From contig UESW01004075.1 in assembly GCA_900491605.1 (NCBI GenBank), positions 1,571,511 to 1,635,510 of the forward strand: a stretch of 64,000 nt of DNA, read 5' to 3'. Below the pieces are notes generated by a model that saw nothing but the letters and a program-made list of their open reading frames with translations, was not told the DNA's origin and searched no databases. Numbering within the stretch: position 1 is the first letter of the stretch; the number at the start of each line of letters is the position of its first letter. Position numbers and translations under genes: made by a program. This stretch comes from Calamus simplicifolius (Eukaryota > Streptophyta > Magnoliopsida > Arecales > Arecaceae). Positions 36,381-48,802 of the stretch are shown here, piece by piece.

Positions 36381-38492
36381 TGTTGGGAATTGTATCTAAA
36401 GCCAATCATTTGATGATTGTGCTAATGTAAATTGTATATAAATTAATATATTAAAGTTATTTGGCAGTTTATTCATTACAAGAACATCTTCTTAAAACTC
36501 CTAATAGTAATGAAGCCCTTAGGATCTTCTTTTATAAAGGAGGATTTATCTTTGAAGGTCCTCAAAAGAGTTCGCGACCAAATGATATACTATGACAGGG
36601 CCATAGTACTATCAATTATAGGACGTTGTATATCATATTTGTTGGTTGTCCTCTTAACCAAGGAGTAGAGACACTGGTATGACATACAGGTGAAAGTGTA
36701 GGAGTACATTTCACCGAACGTGACTCATTTCTAGGATACTCTACTGTCAAGAGTTAATCAAGAAGATATAGGTATAAGTATCCTTAAGACCTGAAGATCA
36801 CAACCGGTGACTTGAAAGCTCATTGTACTTAGGTGCCGAACCACCTGATTTTTAATCCAGCTACGAAAGGTTACTGGGTGCAGTCAAGTACTTATGGTAG
36901 TCAGTTGTGGATCAAGATGAAATTTGACCTATCCCGTTAAAAGGAAAATGCTTGTGTTTCAATTTAGCAAGACCTTGGCCAAGGCACTTCATGTGAAGGT
37001 CACATGATCACTAAAGTTGAAATCACTTTATGGATTTGTTGTTTAGAGTTGACAGGCTCTTAAGCCATCCTTAGCATTTGTGGTCAAAAGGATGAATTAT
37101 ACGGTAACTATTTCTTAGGGTTCTTGGAGTTTGCTCGGCAACTCTTCGACCTATCCGGACGTCGGGTTCCATTGCTAGATGGGCACATCGATTAGTATAG
37201 AAAGTTGTTCCTATGCTACCGGCTTAGGTTCGAACCTAGAGAGTCACACGCATAGAAGTTTCCTAGGATGATCTATTTGCTGATCAACGATTGAGAATCG
37301 TATATGATTTAATTAATCAATTTGATTGATTGAATTATCTCAATTGGGTTAAGTACAAGTGAATAAGATTCAATTAGGTTTAAGTCTATTAGAAGGACTA
37401 ATCAATTTCAAATATTGATTTAAAATTAGACTTGATTTGGATTTAAATAGATTCAGGACTAGCCAAATTTGATTTGGGCTAGGACCATGATCTATGTAGG
37501 TTCAATCCAATAAATTCAAATCAGCTTAAACCAAAATCCAAACCCAAACCCCATGTGTGAAAAGTGTTTTCTCTTATGAGGATCTCACATGATGAGATAG
37601 CTAAAATCTCATCTCATGAGTGCAGAATTTAATGTATAACCTTAATCTTCTCTAAACGGTTTCCGTTGGAATTCTAAGTGTTAGAATTTATGTCGAATTA
37701 ATGTACCTCTTTGAATTAACCAAACAACAAAATTTTAAGTGTTAGAATTTACATCTCTTTGGTTTTCTTCGAACGGTCCGAATTAACAAAAGAGTTGGAA
37801 TTCTAAGTGTTAGGATTCATAGGTTTTCAACAAAACATCGGAATTAACCAAACAAAGTTGTGTCTTTTTGGTTTTCACCAAACGTCAGAATTCTAAGTGT
37901 TAGAATTCAATGGGCTAAAGGCTGAATTGAGCCTATAAAGTAAAGGACATTCTTCACCAGAAAAACACATGATATGTTATGGATTGATATTCTAAAGAGT
38001 CAGAATAAAATGATATAGTTCTAAGAGTTAGAACAGAAAATCCTGATGTGATTTTGTTAGCAAAACTTTGGTGGATCTTGGAAGAAGATTCAAGTGGAAG
38101 GATTCAAGATCAGCAAAGTTATTTTTCTACGAGCTAGCACTCCCGGGAATCCAATTATTCGGGGACTTCGCATGGACGATACTAGAGGCTGGACGATTGA
38201 ACGGCTACAGAGCACAAAGGATTTACCAATTATTCTTAAGGTAAGTGATATGATCCCTAAATCTTAAGGCAGGCTTCAAGACAAGTAGTATGACTTCTTA
38301 TCTTAAGATCAAGATATGATCTTGATGATTTTATTTATATGCATAATTTAGATCAAACGATCCTATAGTATAAGGCAAAGATATGATCTTGATGCATGTT
38401 AGAAAGATTAATATTTAATCTTTAAGCTTCCACATTGATAATTGTTATCAAATTTTAAAATATGCATGCCTTGAAGGTTATTTCTCCCTACA
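36381..38492 (+). repeat. Copia-2 3' LTR
   Basis: 2112 bp, collinear with 29050-31165. Ends CTCCCTACA, followed by TAAGT. Confidence 0.9.
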
Positions 38493-38497
38493 TAAGT
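38493..38497. repeat. target-site duplication TAAGT, right
   Basis: Repeat of 29045-29049; R2 copy c resumes directly after it. Confidence 0.9.
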
Positions 38498-39330
38498 TGC
38501 ATAACATTAGTAAATTTGATGGAGTTGAATAGAAGTTTTAAAATAAAAGAAATGTCTTGAATGTTCTTGTATGCATCTCTTATTAAAAATTTCATTAGGG
38601 CTTGTTTGTAATACCCCTTAAAAAGGAAAAAAACACCTTTCAATAATTTGGATCATTTGATGGATCTATCATACTTGAGAATTTAATAGCTTGATTAGGA
38701 ATAGAATATAAGAAAAAGACTATTGGACCCCATCTTAATAAAATTAATTACTGTTTTTTGTTATTAGAATTGGAATTGTTGTTATTTTCCATTGAGGAAT
38801 ATAAGAACGAAGAAAATGTTATCCTCTTCATGTTAATAAGAATAGATTTCATTATCCAGAATCTAAGAGAGCCATAATTTTGCAAGTTTAGGAGATGAAT
38901 TGGATTGAGAGCAAACCCTAAGAGAACTAAAGCACCTAAACCCAAAATCTACCAATGATTAACCAACTCAACTTGGTATTAGATTGGGTTAAAGATCCAA
39001 ACCAACCAAATAATTTCTTAAATGAAATTAGAATGGGATTAGGTTAGTTGGATCAGCTAAGAGTGTACCATGTTATTTAGTTTGATTGAGGTAAAAAGAA
39101 ATTTTAAAAGAAACAAAAGGTCCACTCCATTCATTATTTTTGATGGTATGCTAGATTGGTATAATAAAGATATAATTAATAAATACATTTTATATATGTG
39201 TATCTATGCAGAAAATTCGATTGAGTTAAACTAGGTTGGAATTTAAGTAGCATATTTTAAATGATTTTAAAATGTGCTGCTTTTATTATTTTATTTAGCT
39301 AAATCAAAAAATATTTATGATAAAAATTGC
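38498..39330. repeat. R2 copy c continuation and R2-tail relative
   Basis: The first 100 bp continue R2c (TGATGGAGTTGAATAGAAG). From about 38620 the sequence restarts a diverged version of the R2 tail (TTAATAGCTTGATTAGGAATAG, then CTATTGGACCCCAT), comparable to 22440-23060. Confidence 0.6.
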
Positions 39331-39469
39331 TACTACTAGATGTAAAATTATTTCTATTATTTTCATAATTTAAAGTTTAAGGATTTGTTACTATAACTAT
39401 TTAGGACCTCATAAAAAAAGGTTAAGTAAGAAGATATTAATTGAATTTATTGAATCTTTATAAGTATCC

Positions 39470-40450
39470 AATATCTACCCAATACATAGCCTATATGAGA
39501 CTTGAAATCATATCTTTTTATTTAATTAAAAACCACTCAACCACCATAGCTCCATTAACATTTATTAAAATAATATTCTATTATATTGATTCATAACTTA
39601 TTCATTTTATAGAACATATCGATTCTAATATTTTGTATTTTAATAGCTATTTTTCATAAAAATAAAATCCTCTTCCTTTTATTTAGAAATGAAAATGAAC
39701 AAATTTATTTTTAAAATATTAGCAATTTCAGCATATTCTTATATTTGTATATATTCATTTTTTAATTAGTTCTTTAAAATATAGATAATAATTTTATTTG
39801 TGGTTTAATTAAAGAATAACAGTGATAATTAAAATATAAATTTAAATAGCTTCTAATTTTTAATATGTTTTTAATGCAAAGTTTAGTTGGATCAATAACT
39901 AAGAAGCTTGATCAAATCAATAGAAAAAAAATATGAGTTACAAACTAATGAACAAAAATTTATCATAAATGTAGAGCAAAATATTATTTTTTTTGATTTT
40001 TTAAAATGCCACAAACTAATGTCATGGTTTATATTTTTTTATAATTTTTAAAATCCGGTAATCTCCTCGTTCAAGGCTGATCAGCCTCACTCATCGGAGG
40101 TTGGCAGCCCTAGGACGCTGCATATGGACGAGGGAGAGGCCCCCGCTTTAAAGAAGCTCCAATCACAATTTCATAAATCAATTTCCAACTAAATTGAAAA
40201 CAAAATTAGACTTTGGTTAGTATTTCTAGGAATATGATTGGGACATGTTAGTAATCGAATGAGAGAGAACATAATAGCTTGTTGAGAAATAAAAGGAGAG
40301 GGAGGACCACTAACCATACTCCATTTTAATTAAATTAATCATCAAGAGAAAGGTATTATATGTGCTTAAAGAATTTGAAAATGGAGAGAAAAGGTATCCT
40401 TCTCATGTTAATTAGATTAGCTTTCATTATTAAAATTTCGCTTATGTATG
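39470..40450. repeat. diverged R2-tail relative
   Basis: Shares AAAAACCACTC, ATAGCTCCAT and, further on, AATAGCTTGTTGAGAAATA in the order seen at 22093-22460. Strongly diverged, with a short GC-richer island at about 40055-40150 inside. Confidence 0.45.
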
Positions 40451-42069
40451 AGTTTTTCTATACATAGCTGATCTTAAGTCCGGATAAGGGAAAAGGGTTG
40501 CGGTAGTTCGACGATCAATGTAAAACTATAGTCACATCATATGAACATAAATCCAACAACTAGTTTAGGATTAACACTTTGTTGTTTTTATTGCATTAAA
40601 ATCTGAAGAGTTGTGACAACTTTTTATGAAATTTCTTGGTCTCCTTTTTCTTGTAATGTTGATTCATAAATATATGAGTCTTTCCTATTCCTATAATTTA
40701 TATATTTATGTGATAAAAGATTATATCTACAGTGTTTTTAAAATTTTTCTTTTTGTTGACTCATTAATGAATCCATTTCATAGTAATTTTGTTTCATGTA
40801 ATGAATTAATTGGTCTTTTTCTTTTTCATGCGAAACAAATTTCATTGATTTTTTATTTTGAATCATAAATGTTGGTTGATTCTATTTCATCATTTTTGCA
40901 GTACTAATTGAGATCATTTTGTTTGAGATCAATTATATTGATAATGGTCCTTTAACTAGTTTTCCCATTCATTCATTCCAAAGTTATGAATTTTCCTTTT
41001 CTTTGATTTGGAATCAAATATTCCTTATATCATACAATAATCCTTAATTTTCCTAAATAAAAGGATGGGTCTTCGAATATTTAAGTATAGATCTCAAATG
41101 ATACTTGTTGGATTTGTGATAATTTGTAAAATACATATGCTTGGGACAAGGAGCATAAGTCGTACAAATAATATATATTTGAATTATTATTACAGACATT
41201 AGTATTAAAAAATGATTATTTCTAGTCAAAATAAAGTTTATTATATTTTGATCTGTTTGATTAATTCCTTCTTGATTTGTTTATCATCGTAAATCGATTT
41301 GTGATAATTTTTTTTTGTTGATTCAAAAAAAGTTGCGCATTGATCCTAAATATGGTGATTAGAGTAGAAAGATATCTATGTATATTTTGAGATAGAAGAA
41401 TATGATGACTAAATTTGAAATCCCTTTTGTTAGGAGGATAAGATAGAATCTAATTTGATATAAAATTTGATGCCAAAAAGAGAGATAAAGTCCATACATA
41501 TGCTTAATGTAAGAGAAATTAATTAACATACTTTTTAAGGTGAATGTTTTTTTGATTAAAAAAAATAGATGGAATAAAAAGGGAAGCCTTTTTTTTCAAT
41601 ACCTTAATTTCTTTTTTGAAGTTAGCACCTTGCTTGCTAAGTTGGATGGTAGTTTATAGGTCAAGATTTAGATTGAAAAGTACTGTAATGATCATCGAAT
41701 TCTTATTTGCAAAACTTATCCAAAATATTGGAAGAAGGCGTTGTAATTAGTATAATATGATGTCATTTACCCTGGGTTCACATATTAACACCTCTTTCAA
41801 AGTGGAGAATGTGCGAATCAACTGAACCCAGATCGTTGGCTAGAATTTTACTAGATTATATTTCAAATAATCTACGTTTTGGGGCAAAATCAATGGCTGA
41901 TGTTTTAACCATTTCACATCTTCAACTTGGTTTATTTTTAGTGCCCTCTTTAACCATTAAAAATCTTCAAAAATCTTAATTCACTCAGATGGCTTATTAG
42001 AGCACTTTTGTTGTCAAACTTGTCAATTAGATGAACTTTGGGAAACTAACCCCTGATCCTACTCTCCCG
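40451..42069. other. intergenic; possible RTE-type LINE trace
   Basis: AT-rich. About 40470-40560 (TCCGGATAAGGGAAAAGGG, GTTGCGGTAGTTCGACG) recalls a segment I associate with plant RTE-type LINE leaders; weak. No coding region recognised in the rest. Confidence 0.25.
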
Positions 42070-43614
42070 TAATTGCAAGGAGATAGAAGGGAGGTGAACG
42101 GAGACTTTGGCAACAGCCACTAATCGATTCGAGAATATGGACCTCTCCGATATTATCAGGTGCTTGTAGGATGAGGATGCTTTGTTCATCCATGTCGATG
42201 GGTGAAGAGGGGTAAAGTAGCAAAGGCAATCGACCTGAGCTTGAGGGGTAAAATGTCGATGGAAGCACCTTCTGTCATCGATCGAGGAGATCAGTCTCAA
42301 AGATTGTATGTCCCTACAAGGAACATATACTGCTGGAAAGATCTTACTTCCACCGATGCAAAACCTCAGGACCTTCCGCCATTCCGGGTCCAGAATGACC
42401 AAGCTCTGTCTAAGGGGTTGCTGTAGATTGGAGGAAGTGGAGTTGTCCGATCTACCTGAACTCTAGAAGATCGATCTTTCTGGCACTGCAATCAAATGCT
42501 GGATCCTGCTGTGGTGAACCTCCCGCAGCTTAGGCGATTGCTTCTACTATGTTGCGAGAACATCAGGAGAGTCCCATGGCTTGAATTTAAACGGTTTCCT
42601 CAGGAATTTTACCTGGATCAATGCGGAAAAGTAGATTGCTATGAATCATTCCACATTGCTATGAATCATTCCACATGATTGTCAGGGATGCCAGGCTCTT
42701 CAGGGATGCCAACCTCTTTTTTTATTTTCATTCCAGGTGCCAAAGATTTCACATCCACATCTCTTCCTCCATCCAAGGAAGTAAGAGAGAGGATATTAAG
42801 ATCAAGAGGCGTAAGAAAGATCGTTTTGGAAGGGATTCCTTCACTTATAGAGATTCTTTTGTTCCTTTAGAAAGGCATGTGGAGATCAGTGGAGGTACTC
42901 GGTTCCCATGGGCTATGTTTCACCTTCTTTTGGGTACTAATTCCTTATTCGTGCACTCTGACGATTCCACCAAGTCTTTGACCGACTTCGATACATAGAT
43001 GAATGCAATCAAACAGTGTCCGATTGAGAGCTGCCACCGCATGGATGCTGTTTTCGGTAGAACATCCTTCTATGAAGCTCTTCAATCGTTGGAGAGCATA
43101 TGGGCCTCTCATCTTGCGAGGGCAACTGCTGTGATCACGAGAGAAAGCATCAAATACACACGAGGCGGCTGTGCCAACCTGAGGCACATTTATTTGGAGT
43201 ACTGCACCAGCCTCAAGTATGTCGCCTACTGTAAGTCTGCATTAATTGCAAAAGTTGGAGATGCTTCACATCACTTACTGCGACGATCTCAAGGAGATAT
43301 TCATACAACAAAGTCAAGGTGAAGGTGAAGATCCCATGCACCTCCCAAAGCTGAGATCCATACATCTGAAAGAGCTTCCCAAGCTGGAGAATATATGCAA
43401 GACTAACATCTCCTCACCAGTGCTGCAGGAGCTCAAGTTTAGGGGCTGCTGGAGTCTGCGGCGGCTTCCAATTTTCACTCCATTAGAACCTCTGGTGGTC
43501 AGCTGTGAGCGTGATTGGTGGGAAAGGCTTGATCCTAGCCGGTGTGACACCTCTCTCTTCAAGCCGCAACATAGCCCTCACTTTAAAAGGCGGATACAAA
43601 AGACAATATTGTGA
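42070..43614 (+). pseudogene. CC-NBS-LRR resistance gene relic, LRR C-terminal part
   Basis: Plus-strand LRR end of an intracellular immune receptor, resembling At4g19050-like CNLs. Readable blocks in order: ISLKDCMSLQGTY and MQNLRTFRHSG (42285-42390), LCLRGCCRLEEVELSDLPEL, a stop at about 42466, DLSGTAIKC; after a frameshift LDPAVVNLPQLRRLLLLCCE (42496 on); an island in another frame (42675-42998) with a stop at 42996; then ANLRHIYLEYCTSLKYV; after another shift LQKLEMLHITYCDDLKEIF, SPVLQELKFRGCWSLRRLPI and a CERDWWERLD C-terminal signature ending at 43614. Upstream coiled-coil and NB-ARC are absent. A 20-bp tandem copy (TTGCTATGAATCATTCCACA) at 42637-42675 adds damage. Not able to sense effectors. 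Confidence 0.85.
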
Positions 43615-44456
43615 TCAGTGATTGCCCCTCCAGGTCCAAGCTACGGGCTCCAATCAGGCATTTACTTTACCCTGCTCTATTTGCTTTCAATACTTTACCT
43701 TGGTGTTTTCTACAAGTATCAATGTGCCTCGACGTGTTTTATTCCTACCGCCTCTCATCAAGAAGAATAAGAAGACAGCATGCATGTGTATTTGATTCCA
43801 GAAACTTAAATATGTGTTTGCTTGCTTTATGTACCCCAAGAAAATGTGTGTGAGTGTCTTTGGTTGCTGAAAATAATAAACAAAATGCTTAAGAAACTAA
43901 AAGATAGAGCTACAAATTAAGTGGCTCAGCTGGTGTGCTATATTCTCTCATTGCTTAGTGAATTTTTACAGCAAAATTATTATAAACTCCAACAATGTAG
44001 GCCACAACCATGACCCATGATTGGTTGAAATGCCACTTCTTGGACACACAAGACAATGATGCCTAAGAAAGTCTACAAAATAAGCAGCGGATTGGTAGCC
44101 CATGATTGTTATTGGCTTGGCTAGTTGTCTAACCAAGAATTAGTACGTACAAATAGGGATGATTCTTGATATGCTTGAATGAATTTATAGAGGTTTAAAA
44201 GGAATTGCAGGATAATGTCATCGGGGATGATTAAAATTTTAAAAGAATTTCATTACATTTTGGTCAATTTTTGGAACCATCAATTAATATAAAGAAAGGG
44301 AGAAAGGGAAACGAGCATGCAAAAGTTTAGGTCCAACAGAGGAATAGCGGGTCAGATAGAAAGTTTTGTGATTGGTATTAATGTAGGCTTAAGAGATAGC
44401 AGGGTTTGAAATCTGCATCTCCTAGATGGGTGACTTCTTAGTGCAAGCACAAATTG
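43615..44456. other. intergenic, no gene seen
   Basis: 3' flank of the NLR relic; AT-rich and without recognisable features up to the SIRE-type insertion. Confidence 0.5.
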
Positions 44457-44461
44457 CTCAG
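44457..44461. repeat. target-site duplication CTCAG, left
   Basis: CTCAG before the TG of the 5' LTR; repeated at 54706-54710. The pre-insertion site was a 29-bp tandem repeat (TTGCTCAGAGACCACTATCA and a second copy with TTGCTCAAAG). Confidence 0.9.
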
Positions 44462-44633
44462 TGTTGACCCAATTGTTGATTTTGATGATTAACAAAACTA
44501 TTTGAGTATAACATTTGAAGTTACTATTGATTTTGATTAAGTTTTTTAGTTTATGATATGATTTATTAATCAAAATTATAAGACAAATCAAGTTCTAGTT
44601 CGAATCTAATGTCAAGGTAAGATTGCAGACATT

Positions 44634-44936
44634 AGAGTCGACACATGGAATCGCAGAGTCGACTCCGAAAATCGGCACAGACTTAGAGTCGACTCCTGGA
44701 CTGTTAGAGCCGACTCCAATAGAAAAGACAGAACGATGGTTTTTTTGGCCACGACTTAGAGTCGACTCCTGGACTATTAGAGTCGACTCCAGAAGATTTT
44801 TGTGTCAACCCCAGAAAAGTCAGAGACGACTCCAGTTCAAGCGATTTGGAGATTTTCGATTTAGAGCCGACTCCAGAAAAGTTAGAGCCGACTCCAAAAT
44901 GTCAGATGCGACTCCAGAACTGTCAGAACGACTCTA
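44634..44936. repeat. GAGTCGACTCC palindrome array in the 5' LTR
   Basis: About twelve 11-bp sites spaced roughly 20-45 bp apart. GAGTCGACTCC is exact at 44656, 44686, 44759 and 44780; GAGCCGACTCC at 44707, 44864 and 44885; degenerate forms at 44635, 44803, 44823, 44905 and 44926. The core GAGTCGACTC is a perfect 10-bp palindrome. Several are preceded by TTA. The 3' LTR repeats the array at 53403-53705. Confidence 0.9.
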
Positions 44937-45081
44937 AACTTACTTTTATCTTTTTAATCCCAATGGCTATTGCTATTTTTGATTCTAATCCTTCTTACAC
45001 TTGTTTCTAACGAATAGTTTTAAACTATTTATGGATTAAAATGATCTATAAGAAGGGGGTTTGCTGCATCCAAAAAAGAAA

Positions 45082-45311
45082 GAGACAAAAAAGACAAGAA
45101 TAGAGAAAAATCATAGAAACCCATCAGAAAATCAAAAGAGAAAAGAGAAAAAATTCGAGAGAAAAGATTATACTGATTCCCCAAAAGAAAAAGAGAGAGA
45201 CAAAAAGACAAGAATAGAGAAAAATCTTAGAAACCCATCAGAAAATCAAAAGAGAAAAGAGAGAAAATTCGAGAGGAAAGATTATACTGATTCTCCAAAA
45301 GAAAAGAGAGA
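45082..45311. repeat. 115-bp purine-rich tandem duplication in the 5' LTR
   Basis: Two copies starting GAGACAAAAA at 45082 and 45197, each containing AGAAACCCATCAGAAAATC and TTATACTGATTC. The 3' LTR has the same pair, but its second copy lacks about 30 bp at the front. Confidence 0.85.
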
Positions 45312-45965
45312 GATTCCAAGCTTTCATAGCTCCATTTTGAAGAAATCTCAAGAAAAGAAGCAAGCCCTAGTTTTCTGATCTTCGGAGCTTCAAGAGCATT
45401 CTAAAGGAAGATCCACCCAAGAAAGAGAAGACGCAAGCCACCAAGATCTACAAATCAGGCTTTGATTCCTATCTCTTTATTTCGTGTTCTACCATTGTAT
45501 ATTTGCTCATTGGAGGAGCCTTTGTTTTGTAAAAACATTATTGTTTGCTGGATCAATCGGAGGATTGATTCCATTGAGGTTGTTAGCCTTGTGCAAGCAG
45601 TTTGCTTGTGGTGTAAGGTTTTGTGCTGGTGAGCCTTGAAAACCAGCTGGGTTCGTTGTGCACCCGGGAAAACAATAAGTTCGAGTTGTGAGCTTGCAAA
45701 ACAACTCTGCTGTAATCAGATTGATTATAGTGTGGACCCAAGAGATACTTGGGAGTGGACGTAGGTGTAGGTATACCGAACCACTATAAAATCTCTGTGT
45801 TTGCCGTGATTGTCTCATTATCTTTAATTCTCTATTTGTGCATATTCTGTTTTAATTTATGCGAATCTAAGTTTTTATTTCCACTGGGGTTTATTTTTAA
45901 AAGAGTTTAAATTTTTGAAAAACCCAATTCACCCCCCCTCTTGGGTTGCTATCTGGACCAACAAT

Positions 45966-45977
45966 TGGTATCAGAGC
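45966..45977 (+). other. SIRE-type primer-binding site
   Basis: TGGTATCAGAGC two bases inside the 5' LTR. Confidence 0.9.
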
Positions 45978-46025
45978 TAGTGCTCATTTGATTTGATCTA
46001 ACGATCAAGAGTCAAAGATCGCATT

Positions 46026-47485
46026 GTAGCTCAAGCTGGTTCATCTTTTTCCAAAGGTCAATCTACAAATAGGCCACCCTTGTTTAATGGATTAAACTAT
46101 GGTTATTGGAAGGCTAGAATGAAAATTTTTATTCAAGCACTTGACTATGATCTATGGAGCATTATAGTCAATGGACCACACACACCCACTGCTAGAGTTA
46201 ATGGCATGGAGATTCCTAAACCGAAACGGAATGGGATGAACATGATAAAAAATTGGCACAACTTAATGCCAAAGCAATGAATGTTTTATGCTGCTCATTA
46301 GATGCAAATGAATTCAATCGTATATCTATTTGCATTTCTGCAAAGGAAATCTGGGATAGACTTGAGGTTACCCATGAGGGAAGAAATCAAGTCAAGGAAT
46401 CCAAGATTAACATGCTAGTTCATAAGTATGAATTGTTTAAGATGGATGCATGTGAATCTATTACTGATATGTTTACAAGATTTACTGATATAGTTAATGG
46501 TTTAAAAAGCCTTGGTAAATCTTATGATAATTCTGATCTTGTGAGGAAGGTTTTACATTCTTTGCCTAGGACTTGGGAAGCTAAAGTGACTGCAATACAA
46601 GAGGCAAAGGATCTAAGTACCCTACCCCTGGAAGAATTATTGGGATCCTTGATGACTCATGAGCTTCAAATTAAGCAACATGTTGATGATGATGAGTCAA
46701 AGAAGAAGAGGACTATGGCTCTTAAGATTTCTGAATATATGGAAGAGCCTCATGAATCTGAAGATGAAAGTGATGATGAGGACATGGCACTCATCACAAG
46801 GAAATTTAAAAGATTCATGAAGAAGAAGTTTGAAAAGAAAAAGCCCTTTGCAAGAAAAGATGAGGACAAGGGCAAAGAAAAAGAAGTTATTTGTTTTGAA
46901 TGTAAGAAGCCGGGTCATTTTAAATCTGAATGCCCACAACTAAAGAAAGGCACCCGGAAATTCAAAAAGAAGGCAATGATGGCCACATGGAGTGATTCGG
47001 AAAGCTCAAGTTCCGAAGAGGAAGAAAAGAGTGAAATGGCCAATCTATGCTTCATGGCGGACAATGATGAGGTAAGTCCGAGTTTTCTTGATGATTTTAC
47101 TTTCGATGAATTGCATAGTGCTTTTTATGAATTAATGGATTTTGCAAACTTAAGTTCAAAGAACAAAGATCTGAAAAATCAAATGCAAAAACTATCCTTA
47201 GAAAATGAAAAGCATGTTGTAGAAAAAGAAGTTTTGATGAAAGAAAATGAAAGCTTGAAAAATGAAGTTGATAGACTTAAACCTATAGTTGATAAATTTA
47301 CTTTGAGCTCTATCAAACTTAATATGATTTTGGACAATCAAAAAGCTGTCTTTGATAAAGCTGGATTAGGATATAATCCACTTAAAAAGCAAAAATCTTT
47401 AAAAAATATTTTTATACATGCTAAAAAATCATCAAATATTACTTGTTTTAAATGTGAAACAAAGGACATAAATTTATATGTGTAA
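46026..47485 (+). pseudogene. SIRE-type gag, long form, frameshifted
   Basis: Similarity starts at AQAGSSFSKGQSTNRPP. The expected ATG is replaced (GTAGCT), so no normal start. Capsid part LFNGLNYGYWKARMKIFIQA, frame break near 46240, then an open frame 46253-47485 (410 residues): UBN2-type capsid domain (EIWDRLEVTHEGRNQVKESK), an acidic stretch, one CCHC knuckle CFECKKPGHFKSEC (residues about 220-235), an acidic Ser-rich block (SDSESSSSEEEEK), and a coiled-coil-like region (SLENEKHVVEKEVLMKENES). A second degraded knuckle begins CFKCETK at the end and is lost by frameshift. The long tail is typical of SIRE gag. Confidence 0.88.
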
Positions 47486-47590
47486 ATCTCCACATAATAA
47501 AAGAAAGATGATTTGGGTTCCCAAAGGAACAATATTTAATGCATCTAACCATGAAGGACCCAAGAAGGCTTGGGTACCTAAAATTAAGAC

Positions 47591-48802
47591 ATGAATATTT
47601 TGCAGGAGTGTCTTGCAGCCATCAGACTGAAAAGAAAATGGTACCTGGATAGTGGTTGCTCAAGACACATGACGGGTGACAAAGATCAATTCATCACCCT
47701 TGAATCAAAAAGAGGTGGAGTAGTTACTTTTGGTGATAATGGTCAAGGCCATATCATGGGTATTGGTAAGATTCAAATTACTCCATCTACTCATATTGAT
47801 AATGTTTTATATGTCGATGGACTTAAACATAATTTGATAAGTATTAGCCAACTGTGTGATAAAGGTTTCAAAGTTTCCTTTGAAGCTTCTATTTGCACAG
47901 TTGATAATAGCATTATTCTTGTTGGTAAACATTATGGCAATGTGTACTTAATTGATTTGAGTAATTTATCTCCAAGTAATCATTGCTTAGTTGCTAATAA
48001 TGCTAAGATGAATGAGATTGGTTGGCTATGGCACCGTAGATTAGGTCATGCAAGCACACACCTAATTTCTAAACTATTGAAAATGGATCTAGTTAAAGGT
48101 ATTCCTAGCTTAAATTTTGAAAATAATCGAATATGTGATGCATGTCAATTTGAAAAACAAACAAGAACTTCTTTCAAATCTAAGAATATTGTTTCAACTA
48201 CTAGGCCACTAGAGCTACTACACATGGACCTTTTTGGACCTACTAGAACCACAAGTCTAGGAGGAAAGAAATATGGTCTAGTGATAGTAGATGATTACTC
48301 TAGATTCACTTGGGTAATGTTTTTGGCTCACAAAGATGAGACTTTCTCAATATTCCTGAAATTCGTTAAGAAAGTCACAAATGAGAAAAACACTACCATA
48401 GTGTCTATTAGAAGTGATCATGGAACTGAATTTGAAAATCACTTATTTGAAAAATTCTGTTTTGAAAAAGGCATACATCATAACTTTTCAGCACCTAGGA
48501 CACCTCAACAAAATGGAGTTGTAGAAAGAAAGAATAGGACTTTAGAAGACATGGCCCGTACCATGCTATGTGAAAGCCAACTTCCAAAATATTTTTGGGC
48601 GAAAGCTATAAACACAGCATGTTACATCCTAAATAGAGCCCTGATTAGACCTATCCTTAAGAAGACTCCCTATGAACTATGGCATAATAGGAAACCAAAT
48701 TTAGGTTATTTTCATGCATTTGGTTGTAAATGCTTTATTCATAACAATGGAAAGGACAATCTTGGGAAGTTTGATGCAAGTCTGATGAAGGTATTTTCCT
48801 AG
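47591..48802 (+). pseudogene. SIRE-type pol, protease and integrase
   Basis: Open frame of 403 residues. Protease near its start with WYLDSGCSRHMTGD (D-S-G preserved). Pre-integrase zinc motif WLWHRRLGHAS...CDACQFEK. Integrase Asp in LHMDLFGPT, second Asp in IRSDHGTEFEN, Glu in PQQNGVVERKNRTLED. It ends at a one-base deletion near 48785; the reading continues in the frame leading to 48877. The ATG at 47591 is fortuitous; gag and pol would normally be joined through readthrough or a short spacer. Confidence 0.9.

Larger units (their letters stand above)
29050..38492 (+). mobile_element. Copia-2 retrotransposon, 9.4 kb, degenerate
   Basis: Plus-strand Ty1/Copia element: LTR (2116 bp), primer site, gag, protease, integrase, RT, RNase H remnants, polypurine tract, LTR (2112 bp), TSD TAAGT. 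The coding region has many frameshifts, stops and at least one internal deletion. Its integrase and RT motifs are close in style to those of the first complex (LGHIN, CESCL, YVDDILLIGND), but LTRs and leader are unrelated. The two LTRs are very similar with a handful of indels, mostly in the palindrome-rich part. Confidence 0.92.
44462..45963 (+). repeat. SIRE-type 5' LTR
   Basis: 1502 bp, TGTTGACCCAATTG to CTGGACCAACA. Holds the palindrome array (44634-44936), a TATA-like CTATAAG near 45047 and a purine-rich tandem duplication (45082-45311). Confidence 0.9.

Noticed and set aside
40626..40868. 80-residue hydrophobic frame starting MKFLGLLFLVMLIHK, signal-peptide-like
   Set aside because: AT-rich composition, no conserved cysteines or downstream domain, no similarity recognised.
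42046..42402. Minus-strand open frame of 118 residues
   Set aside because: Shadow of the plus-strand LRR relic; no recognisable domain.
44623..45378. Open frames within the SIRE LTR (Thr/Pro-rich and Lys/Glu-rich)
   Set aside because: They arise from the palindrome array and the purine-rich tandem repeat, and recur in the 3' LTR.
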